The position numbers and the translations under genes are program-made. From Streptomyces decoyicus (GTDB taxonomy: Bacteria > Actinomycetota > Actinomycetes > Streptomycetales > Streptomycetaceae): 64,000 nucleotides of DNA. The DNA is taken from contig NZ_CP082301.1 in the NCBI RefSeq assembly GCF_019880305.1, forward strand, positions 3,286,001 through 3,350,000, written 5' to 3'. The notes below the pieces were generated by a model, which was not told where the DNA came from, did no database searches, and saw nothing but the letters and a program-made list of their open reading frames with translations. Of the stretch, positions 15,478-28,770 are shown one piece after another. Position 1 is the first letter of the stretch. Each line of letters opens with the position of its first letter.

Positions 15478-16788
15478 GTGGCCCTCACCGGACGCACCGC
15501 CCTCATCTCCGCACTCGGAGCCCTCTTCGTCGGCTTCGTGCTGCCCAGCTGGCTTGGCATCCTCACCATCCAACTCGCCTTGCTGATAGCAATCTTGTGC
15601 GATATCGCGCTCGCCGCGCCAGTGCGAAAGCTCCATTTCACCCGAACCGGTGACACAACAGTTCGACTCGCAGACGAAGCCCACACCCACCTCACGGTCA
15701 CCAACCCGAGCCGCCGCACGCTGCGCGCCCAGATCCGTGACGCCTGGCCCCCCAGCTCCTTCCACCCCGGCTCGGACTTCCCCTCATCCCGCCACACCGT
15801 GCGCATCCCCGCCGCCGAACGCCGACGCCTCACCACGACGCTCCACCCCACCCGCCGCGGTGACCATCACGCAGTCCGCGTCACGGTCCGCTCCTACGGC
15901 CCGCTCGGCCTGGCCGCCCGCCAAGGAAGCCAGCACGTCCCATGGACGCTGCGCGTCCTGCCGCCCTTCACCAGCCGCAAGCATCTCCCCGCCAAGCTCG
16001 CCCGGCTCCGCGAACTCGACGGCCGCACCAGCATCCTGACCCGCGGTGAGGGAACCGAGTTCGACAGCCTCCGCGACTACACCCCCGGCGACGACACCCG
16101 CTCCATCGACTGGCGCGCCACCGCCCGTCGGCAGAACCTCGCAGTCCGCACCTGGCGCCCCGAACGCGACCGACGCATCCTGCTCGTCCTGGAGACCGGC
16201 CGCACCTCTGCCGGCCGCGTCGGCGACATCCCCCGCCTCGATGCCTCCATGGACGCCGCCCTGCTGCTCGGCGCCCTCGCCGCCCGCGCCGGTGACCGCG
16301 TGGACCTGCTCGCCTACGACCGCCGCATACGCGCCTCCGTGCAAGGCCGCACGGCACGCGATCTTCTCCCGGCCCTGACCGACGCCATGGCCCCCCTCGA
16401 ATCCGAACTGGTCGAGGCGGACGCCCGCGGCTTGGCCGCCACGATCCACCGCCGCACCCCGCGCCGGTCCCTCATCGTGCTCTTCACAGGCCTGGACGCA
16501 GCTCCCGTGGAGGAGGCTCTCCTGCCCGTCCTCCCCAGCCTCATCCAACGCAATGAGCTGATCGTCGCGGCCGTGGCCGACCCCCGCATCGAGGAAATGG
16601 CCGCCGGCCGGCACACCCCCCAGGCCGTCTACGCAGCAGCAGCCGCAGAACAGACCCACGCCGCCCGCCGCCGCACCGCAGACCGCCTCCGCCACCACGG
16701 CATCACGGTCATCGACTCCACCCCGGCCCGCCTGGCCCCCGACCTGGCCGACGCCTACCTCACCCTGAAGTCCGCCGGCCGCCTGTAG
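15478..16788 (+). CDS. DUF58 domain-containing protein
   Basis: 436 residues. Two hydrophobic segments at about 8-42 anchor the protein; the DUF58 core follows with F-D-S-L-R-D-Y-T-P-G-D-D (about 197-208) and S-I-D-W-R-A-T-A-R, leading into a von Willebrand A-like fold (about 235-400). The metal-adhesion-site motif D-x-S-x-S is not intact here; the corresponding position reads E-T-G-R-T-S, so divalent-cation binding may be altered. As last gene of the operon it is the expected partner of the MoxR ATPase. GTG at 15478 is the only start near the conserved N-terminus. Confidence 0.88.
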   Translation: MALTGRTALISALGALFVGFVLPSWLGILTIQLALLIAILCDIALAAPVRKLHFTRTGDTTVRLADEAHTHLTVTNPSRRTLRAQIRDAWPPSSFHPGSDFPSSRHTVRIPAAERRRLTTTLHPTRRGDHHAVRVTVRSYGPLGLAARQGSQHVPWTLRVLPPFTSRKHLPAKLARLRELDGRTSILTRGEGTEFDSLRDYTPGDDTRSIDWRATARRQNLAVRTWRPERDRRILLVLETGRTSAGRVGDIPRLDASMDAALLLGALAARAGDRVDLLAYDRRIRASVQGRTARDLLPALTDAMAPLESELVEADARGLAATIHRRTPRRSLIVLFTGLDAAPVEEALLPVLPSLIQRNELIVAAVADPRIEEMAAGRHTPQAVYAAAAAEQTHAARRRTADRLRHHGITVIDSTPARLAPDLADAYLTLKSAGRL

Positions 16789-17109
16789 CCTCCGCGCTCC
16801 TCCCCGCCCCTCACAGAACATGGCCCCAGCAGCTACAGCCCACGGGACACGGGGCTCCACGGGACACGGGACTACAGAGCAGCGATACGAGGCAACGCCC
16901 CCCCCCGCTAGCAGTCGCTGTGCCACCTCGGAGCCCGGCCGCCCCATGCACTCTCACCGAAGGACCAGTAGAGGGAAAGCCCTCAGCCTCAGCTCCTTGA
17001 GCCGCACCTACCGGTCCGCACCGCCCTGAGGGACCAAACATCCCACATCGCCACCAGCGCCGAGCTCTCATCCCCCACCCATCGGTCACCCACACCGGCC
17101 CTCAACGCG
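16789..17109. other. Convergent intergenic region, no gene seen
   Basis: This lies between the DUF58 stop and the rRNA terminators. It holds a short direct repeat (ACGGGACACGGG twice, about 16838-16869) and a run of C at 16901-16909, but no open frame with plausible codon bias and no clear terminator for the plus-strand operon. Confidence 0.6.
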
Positions 17110-17148
17110 AAAATGCCCCGCCCCGGACCGAAACCCGGAAACGAGGCA
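17110..17148 (-). terminator. Second rRNA operon terminator
   Basis: On the minus strand TGCCTCG pairs with CGGGGCA (one G-U pair), with an inner CCGG/CCGG match, followed by a T-rich tail (ATTTTC). It lies 16 nt beyond the first terminator, giving a tandem arrangement usual for rRNA operons. Confidence 0.6.
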
Positions 17149-17163
17149 CCCCGGAACGCAGAA

Positions 17164-17191
17164 AAGCCCCGCACCATAAGGTGCGGGGCTT
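17164..17191 (-). terminator. Rho-independent terminator of the rRNA operon
   Basis: A perfect 12-bp stem (AAGCCCCGCACC with GGTGCGGGGCTT) with an ATAA/TTAT loop is followed on the minus strand by TTTT. It starts about 12 nt after the 3' end of the 5S gene. Confidence 0.9.
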
Positions 17192-17203
17192 CCCCACAAT
17201 GAT

Positions 17204-17323
17204 TGTTCGGCGGCGTCCTACTCTCCCACAGGGTCCCCCCTGCAGTACCATCGGCGCTGAAAGGCTTAGCTTCCGGGTTCGAAATGTAACCGGGCGTTTC
17301 CCTAACGCAATGACCACCGAAAC
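17204..17323 (-). rRNA. rrf: 5S ribosomal RNA
   Basis: About 120 nt read on the minus strand. It starts GTTTCGGTGGTCAT and contains the conserved AACCCGGAAGCTAAG segment and GGGAGAGTAGGACG near the 3' end, all typical of Streptomyces 5S rRNA. It is the last gene of the operon and ends 12 nt before the terminator. End positions are accurate to a few bases. Confidence 0.95.
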
Positions 17324-17375
17324 ACTATGAAGTTGACCAACCCGGCAATAACACAGGTCGTTACTTCAGAACCTA

Positions 17376-17392
17376 CACAGTGGACGCGAGCA
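17376..17392 (-). ncRNA. 3' arm of the 23S rRNA processing stem
   Basis: These 17 nt just after the 23S gene are perfectly complementary to 20523-20539 just before it. In the transcript they close a stem around the 23S sequence, the normal RNase III-type substrate for releasing pre-23S rRNA. Confidence 0.85.
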
Positions 17393-17399
17393 ACTGAGG

Positions 17400-22347
<4,948 letters not shown>

Positions 22348-22535
22348 ATGTTTACCCGTAATCGGGTCAACACACACGAGAGCGGAACGACCAGACGGAA
22401 TAGGTCCGGTCGTTCACAGCGTCCTCGCTGTGTGTGCCACCCCGACCGCATGGGCCGTGGTGGGCTTTCAAAGGAACCTCATCCACCGAAGTGGACGGGG
22501 TATCAACATATCTGGCGTTGACTTTTGGCACGCTG

Positions 22536-22552
22536 TTGAGTTCTCAAGGAAC
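22536..22552 (-). promoter_or_regulatory. boxA-like antitermination element in the rRNA leader
   Basis: On the minus strand the leader carries CCTTGAGAACTCAA, centred on a 12-nt palindrome (22536-22547). A 15-nt stretch (22538-22552) matches the 16S-23S spacer (20541-20555) at 14 of 15 positions or so. Actinobacterial rRNA leaders carry a similar UUGAGAACU sequence recognised by Nus antitermination factors; the assignment here is by resemblance. Confidence 0.6.
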
Positions 22553-22610
22553 GGACGCTTCCTTTGTTCCTGTTTCACCAGGATCTCCGGGCGCTTCCCT
22601 TCGGTCTTGC

Positions 22611-22862
22611 GTTTCCGACTCTATCAGATCCTTGCGGGCCCGATTTTCGCCGGTGCGTTTCCGCCTTTCGACTTCTTCGCGTTTCCGACTCTACCAGATC
22701 CGTTTCCGTCTCTGGCCCCTGTCGGAGCGGGGTCGGCCGTTCGGCTTTCGCTTTCCGGCCTTTCCGACTCTATCAGGCCCGATTTCGTTCCGTTGCCGGT
22801 CCGAATTCGTTTCCGATTCCCCGTCGGAGGGGCGCCTTTTGGCTTTTCCGACTTTATCAGAA
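22611..22862 (-). promoter_or_regulatory. Four tandem rRNA promoter-like motifs
   Basis: A motif reading CTGATAGAGTCGGAAA on the minus strand occurs four times, at about 22611-22630, 22681-22700, 22760-22779 and 22843-22862, with intervals of 70-83 bp. The TAGAGT (once TAAAGT) hexamer suits a -10 element; no good -35 hexamer is seen at 17-18 bp. Streptomyces rRNA operons are known to use several tandem promoters, so I read this as p1 to p4. The rest of 22348-23077 is leader and upstream sequence, with no gene seen; it includes a further direct repeat (CCGAATTGAT at about 22872 and 22919). Confidence 0.7.
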
Positions 22863-23077
22863 GGGGTTCGGCCGAATTGATCAGCCGGGGCTTCCGGTAA
22901 GTGGTCGGTTGCGCTTCGCCGAATTGATATTCCGGCCGAAGCGGAGAAGAGACTACCCGTCGCGGATGAACTTGTCCAGTTCGCTGCAACCGTTCGAATC
23001 TACCTCCCCCTGGCGCTCGTGTCAACGGGCTCCTGGGGCGAAGAGGAGATTAGCAGGTCAGCGGGGCTCGATGCACA

Positions 23078-24085
23078 TCACGCGGCGGTGGGGACGGTGG
23101 CTTCGCGGTCGGTGAGGTCGACGTCGCCGATGGCTCCGGCGCGTACGGCGCGGCCGCCCAGGACGTAGACGTACAGGAGGAAGGCCACCTCGGCGGCTAT
23201 GCCGATGCCGATGCGGGCCCAGGTGGGCAGGCCGGAAGGGGTGACGAAGCCTTCGAGGACGCCGGATACGAAGAGCACCGCGGCGAGACCGATGGCGACT
23301 CCCAGCGCGGAGCGGCCTTCCTCGGCCAGCGCAGTCCGGCGGGTGCGGTGGCCCGGGTCGATGAGGGTCCAGCCCAGGCGGAGGCCGATGCCGGCCGCGA
23401 CGAAGACGGCGGTCAGTTCGAGGAGGCCGTGCGGAAGGATCAGTCCGAGGAAGGTGTCGAGGCGGCCGGCTGAGGACATCAGGCCGATGCCGACGCCCAG
23501 GTTGAGCATGTTCTGGAAGAGGACCCACAGGACGGGGAGGCCGGCGAAAGCGCCGAGGACAAGGCACAGGGCTACGGCCTGGGCGTTGTTCGTCCATACC
23601 TGAGCGGCGAAGGACGCGGCGGGATGGCTGGAGTAGTACGTCTCGTACTCGCCGCCGGGTCGGGTCATGTTGCGGAGGTCCTCCTGGGCGCCGATCGCCG
23701 CCTGGACCTCGGGATGTGCGGCTATCCACCAGCCGATGAGGGCGGCGACCGCGGTCGAGAGGATCGCGGTGGGGATCCACCAGTGGCGCAGGCGGTAGAC
23801 CGCTGCCGGGAAGGCCGTGGTGAAGAAGTGGGCGGCGTCGCGCCAGGAGGCCTTGCGGGCGCCGGTGACCGCGCTGCGGGCGCGGGCCACGAGAGAAGTG
23901 AGGCGGCTGGTCAGCGCGGGGTCCGGGGCGCTGGAGAGGAGGAGGGAGAGGTGTGTGGTGGTGCGTTGGTAGAGGGCGACGAGTTCGTCGGCCTCGGCGC
24001 CCGTGAGGCGGCGTTTGCGGTGCAGCAGGGTGTCGAGGCGGTCCCATTCGGCGCCATGGGCCGTGACGAAGACATCGAGGTCCAT
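23078..24085 (-). CDS. SpoIIM (stage II sporulation protein M) family membrane protein
   Basis: 335 residues. A soluble N-terminus of about 100 residues, rich in Arg, is followed by about five or six membrane segments between residues 105 and 310. The E-D-L-R-N-M and N-N-A-Q-A-V-A-L motifs in the middle and L-P-H-G-L-L-E-L are the SpoIIM family signatures. In Bacillus SpoIIM belongs to the engulfment complex with peptidoglycan hydrolases; Streptomyces does not engulf, so the homologue probably has another envelope role. It stands alone on its strand, divergent from an RDD protein with 113 bp between them, and upstream of the rRNA promoters. Confidence 0.9.
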   Translation of the reverse strand: MDLDVFVTAHGAEWDRLDTLLHRKRRLTGAEADELVALYQRTTTHLSLLLSSAPDPALTSRLTSLVARARSAVTGARKASWRDAAHFFTTAFPAAVYRLRHWWIPTAILSTAVAALIGWWIAAHPEVQAAIGAQEDLRNMTRPGGEYETYYSSHPAASFAAQVWTNNAQAVALCLVLGAFAGLPVLWVLFQNMLNLGVGIGLMSSAGRLDTFLGLILPHGLLELTAVFVAAGIGLRLGWTLIDPGHRTRRTALAEEGRSALGVAIGLAAVLFVSGVLEGFVTPSGLPTWARIGIGIAAEVAFLLYVYVLGGRAVRAGAIGDVDLTDREATVPTAA

Positions 24086-24198
24086 TTGCTGTCGCTCCTC
24101 GCAGCGCCGTGGATGGGGGCCGGATCAGCTTGGCAGACTGGGCGTGTCCGGCGTGGGGTGGGCGGGACTTCGGGGATCGAGAGGGAGTGGGGCGCGGC

Positions 24199-25251
24199 GT
24201 GAGTGAGCTCGTAACGGGTGAAGCGGTGGTGCTGGGGCTGCGGCCGGCCAGGCTGCCGAGCCGGGGACTGGCGGTGGCCGTGGATGTGGCGGTGGCCTGG
24301 GCGGTCTACCTCGGCGTATCGCTGCTGCTGTTGAGTGCGACGTCGTCGATGGACAGTGCGGCGGTGGCGGCCGTGTCGGTGGCGACGTTCGTGCTGGTGC
24401 AGGTCGGGATACCGATTGTCATCGAGACGCTGAGCCACGGCCGGTCGCTGGGGAAGCTGGTCTGCGGACTGCGGGTCGTACGGGAGGACGGCGGGCCGAT
24501 CCGGTTCCGGCATGCGTTGGTGCGCGGGGCGATGGGGGCCATCGAAATCGTGATGACGATGGGGGTGGTGGCGGCCATTGCCTCGTTGGTGTCGGCGCGG
24601 GGGCGTCGGATGGGGGATGTGTTCGCGGGGACGCTGGTCATACGGGAGCGGATGCCGGTGGCGGAGGCGGGGACGGCGCTGCCGCCTCCGCCTCCGTGGC
24701 TGGTGGCCGAGCTCGGGGCGCTGGATCTGTCGCGGGTGCCCGATGGGTGGTGGCTGACGGTGCGGCAGTACCTGGCGCGGATGGGGCAGCTCGATCCACA
24801 GGTCGGCGGGACGATGGCGGGGCGGCTGGCGGAGGATCTGCGGGGGTTCACCGGGGCGCCCGCGCCTGCGGGGGTGCATCCGGTGGCGTATCTGGCGGCG
24901 GTGGTCGGGGAACGGCAGGCACGGGAGACACAGCGGGCGTTCGGGGCGGCCGCGGCCGGGACGTCGCGCTTTGCGGGTGGGGGGAAGCCCTGGGGTGGTG
25001 AACCGGTGTCGTCGGTTCAGCCTGTGGGGGTGGCGGGGGATGTTGCGTCGTCGGGCACCGCGGGGGATGTGGTCGCGTCGGCACCGGTGGGGGCTTGGGC
25101 GTCGCCCGGGTCCGGGGCTTCGGCCGGGGGCGGGCCGGCTCGTCATGACGGTGGCGGGGCTTTGGGGGCGCCGGTGCGGGAGCGTGGGGGCGATGAAGGG
25201 GGTGGCGGAGGAGGGCGGCCGCCGCGTACGGGGTTTGCGCCTCCGGTGTGA
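24199..25251 (+). CDS. RDD family membrane protein
   Basis: 350 residues. The RDD domain (about 10-150) holds two or three membrane segments and the P-S-R-G-L-A-V-A-V-D variant of the Arg-Asp signature. The middle region is soluble and the last 110 residues are low-complexity Gly/Ala/Pro. An in-frame ATG at 24109 would start upstream, but GTG 24199 directly precedes the conserved part and has GGAG 11 nt before it. Pairing with a SpoIIM-type gene is common in actinobacteria. The function of RDD proteins is mostly unknown; some act as ion antiporters. Confidence 0.85.
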   Translation: MSELVTGEAVVLGLRPARLPSRGLAVAVDVAVAWAVYLGVSLLLLSATSSMDSAAVAAVSVATFVLVQVGIPIVIETLSHGRSLGKLVCGLRVVREDGGPIRFRHALVRGAMGAIEIVMTMGVVAAIASLVSARGRRMGDVFAGTLVIRERMPVAEAGTALPPPPPWLVAELGALDLSRVPDGWWLTVRQYLARMGQLDPQVGGTMAGRLAEDLRGFTGAPAPAGVHPVAYLAAVVGERQARETQRAFGAAAAGTSRFAGGGKPWGGEPVSSVQPVGVAGDVASSGTAGDVVASAPVGAWASPGSGASAGGGPARHDGGGALGAPVRERGGDEGGGGGGRPPRTGFAPPV

Positions 25252-25413
25252 GGTGGGTGGGGTGGCGACGGCGTTGGGGGATGGCGAGGACGTGAGGGTG
25301 GGCGCTTGTCGGCGATCGGCCGTCGGGTGATGAGCCTGGATGGCGGGGCGTAGGGCGCAGGGACGGTGGGGAAAGTAGGGCGCCGGGCGGGGGGCATGCC
25401 CGGCGGATGCCGC

Positions 25414-25531
25414 GACTGTCGTGGGGCGTGTGTGAGTCGGCCGTACGTCGGGACTGGTCGTGGGGGCGTGCGTGAGTCGGCCGTACGTCGGGGCTTGTGG
25501 TGGGGGCGTGCGTGAGTCTGCCGTATGCCTC
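25414..25531. repeat. Three tandem repeats of about 39 bp
   Basis: Units at 25414-25451, 25452-25491 and 25492-25531 share GTGAGTCGGCCGTACGTCGG with G-rich flanks; the third is the most diverged. They lie in the 819-bp space between the RDD gene and the hypothetical gene at 26071. Confidence 0.85.
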
Positions 25532-26070
25532 TGCGTTGGTGGTGGGCAGAGCGTGCAAGGGGCGCGGGTCGGGCCCGGGTGTTCGCCTTCTCGGTGGTGG
25601 CTGCGTATGCACCGGACCCGGGTGGTGGCCGTGCACTGGGCAGGGTTACTGAGCGGGCTGGGACGAGGCGGCACCGCGGATCAGGGGACCGTGCCGGGGG
25701 CGCTGCGGCTGTCCGGCGTGCGGAGAGGGGACTGCTCGCGGGCCCGAGCCTCAACCCCCTGATCGCCGTTGGCCGCCCCGTTCGGCAGCAGGTCTGGGCG
25801 GCCGTCCCACAGCTCGGTGACCGACCTCGCGCACCGCGATGAAGTGGCGCCGCTGCTCCGTCCGCCGGCCGAGGTCACGATCACGCTCCACCTCCCGCCT
25901 TCGGTCGGCGGGGCATGCATGCGGCGGTGGGCGGTCCCTGGCGCGGTCCGTGGTGTGCTCCGCGTCGGCTCCTGGCGTGCTGCGAGGGGGCGGGCAAGCG
26001 GCGGGCAGCGTCGGCGGGGTCAGGTTGGGCCGAGCCGGGCAGCCGGGTCGGATCACCGGGCCGGGACGGA
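25532..26070. other. Intergenic stretch, no gene supported
   Basis: Open frames exist on both strands, but none shows family resemblance or a ribosome binding site, and their codon bias is weak. A decayed gene cannot be excluded in about 25680-25950, because overlapping minus-strand frames there give fragments that look like pieces of one reading frame. Confidence 0.5.
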
Positions 26071-26685
26071 TCAGGGGAACGTCGACGGCGGGGACTCGAG
26101 GGATTCGAGTTCGATGCCGGGGGCGGAGAGGACCACGTCGCCGGCGATGTGGATGGTGTGCTGTTCGCCGGTTTCCAGGTCGTTGACCTGGTATTCGTCG
26201 GCGACGAGGGGGGCGCTGTCAGTGGCGTGTGGTGTGCTTTTCAGCAGGGCCCAGGACTGGTCGAGTGTGCGGGGGGCGAGGACGGGGGGTGTGAAGGCGA
26301 CGAGGCGGGTGCGGACGGCGCCGGCGCCGAGCGTGGGACGCAGGAGGCGGGCGGTGGCGATGAGAAAGGCGGGGGACGCGCCGGTGAAGGCGTGGGCGGG
26401 GACGTTGCCCTCGGTGGCGTGTTCACCGGTCGGGTCGGTGCGTACCCAGGTGACGCCTTCCAGGGCGGCGCCGCGGACCTGCCAGGCGGAGGCGTGGAGT
26501 TCGAGACGGATGGGGCGGCCGAGCTCGTCGAGGGTGAGGTCGACGGAGCCGATGTGGTCGCCGGAGGGGTTGACGATCTGGGAGACATAGCGCCAGCCGG
26601 AGGGGCCGGTGGCGCAATGGAAGTGCTCTTCACCCAGGGGGGTGTGATCGTGCGGGTCGTGGAGGGAGTAGTGGCCGCGGGGCAT
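26071..26685 (-). CDS. Conserved hypothetical protein, soluble
   Basis: 204 residues, function not recognised. The sequence is soluble, with no signal peptide or membrane segment. The N-terminus is His-rich (H-Y-S-L-H-D-P-H-D-H, then H-F-H), and the predicted body alternates short hydrophobic strands, as in a beta-rich, lipocalin-like or glycolipid-binding fold, but this is a guess. The ATG at 26685 is followed at once by good codon bias, so I am confident it is a real gene. It lies downstream of ahcY on the same strand, separated by a terminator-like hairpin. Confidence 0.7.
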   Translation of the reverse strand: MPRGHYSLHDPHDHTPLGEEHFHCATGPSGWRYVSQIVNPSGDHIGSVDLTLDELGRPIRLELHASAWQVRGAALEGVTWVRTDPTGEHATEGNVPAHAFTGASPAFLIATARLLRPTLGAGAVRTRLVAFTPPVLAPRTLDQSWALLKSTPHATDSAPLVADEYQVNDLETGEQHTIHIAGDVVLSAPGIELESLESPPSTFP

Positions 26686-26758
26686 GGGGGGTCAAGTCCT
26701 TCTGGCGGCGACGGGCCGGTGAGTCGGGGGCGGCGGGTCGGTGCGGGGTCCTTATGGG

Positions 26759-26790
26759 CCAGGCCCCCGCCGTGTGTGGCGAGGGCCTGG
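26759..26790 (-). terminator. Hairpin terminator after ahcY
   Basis: CCAGGCCC (26759-26766) pairs with GGGCCTGG (26783-26790); an inner CGCC/GGCG stem extends the hairpin. It lies 68 nt past the ahcY stop and shows no T-run. Confidence 0.7.
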
Positions 26791-26857
26791 GATCACCGGC
26801 TGCTGTGGAGAACACCAACGGCCGGCGGGGCCGACCGGTTGGTGATCGCCTGCTGGA

Positions 26858-28315
<1,458 letters not shown>

Positions 28316-28770
28316 GCGGGCTGCTCCTCGAGCGTCGAGGTGGATGGGCTGGCAGTCTGCGGCGCGGGCCGAGGTCCCCGGCAACAACCGGGGCGAATAC
28401 GAGCGTACGCGGAAGCGGACGCACCCCTCCCGTTGGCCGCAGCGCAGTCCGTCGGAGGCCCTCTCTCCCTCGGCCGGTCCGCGGTGCGGGCCGCCCGACC
28501 GCCATCAGCAGCGACGTCTGGCACTGGTCACGAATCTACACCGATCGGCCCAGCGAACCCCAGCCCGGAGGGGCGATGCGGTGCGGTACCGGCCAGGGAG
28601 GGGTGGCGGAACGGCCGGTGATTCCCGGGGGCCGGGGCGCCGGCGACCGGCGTTCCCGCTGCTGGGGGCCGTTGCTTCGGAGGGGTTTGCTCGCGCCGGG
28701 ACGTCATGCAGGATGCCTCGGAGCGCGGGAACATCTGCACGGCCGCGCGCACGTTCGTAAGGAGAACCAC
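28316..28770. promoter_or_regulatory. Divergent ahcY / PTS promoter region
   Basis: This 455-bp stretch has no supported gene. It must hold the promoters for ahcY (leftward) and the PTS gene (rightward). A short inverted repeat, CCCCGG-N6-CCGGGG-type, lies just upstream of ahcY (about 28375-28393). I see no clear -35/-10 pairs. Confidence 0.5.

Noticed and set aside
25681..25920. 79-codon minus-strand frame as a small gene
   Set aside because: No ribosome binding site, no family resemblance and overlap with other equally weak frames.
28316..28440. Possible SAH riboswitch in the ahcY leader
   Set aside because: The conserved core sequences were not found and the start codon is too close to the only GAGGAG-type segment, which serves as ribosome binding site.
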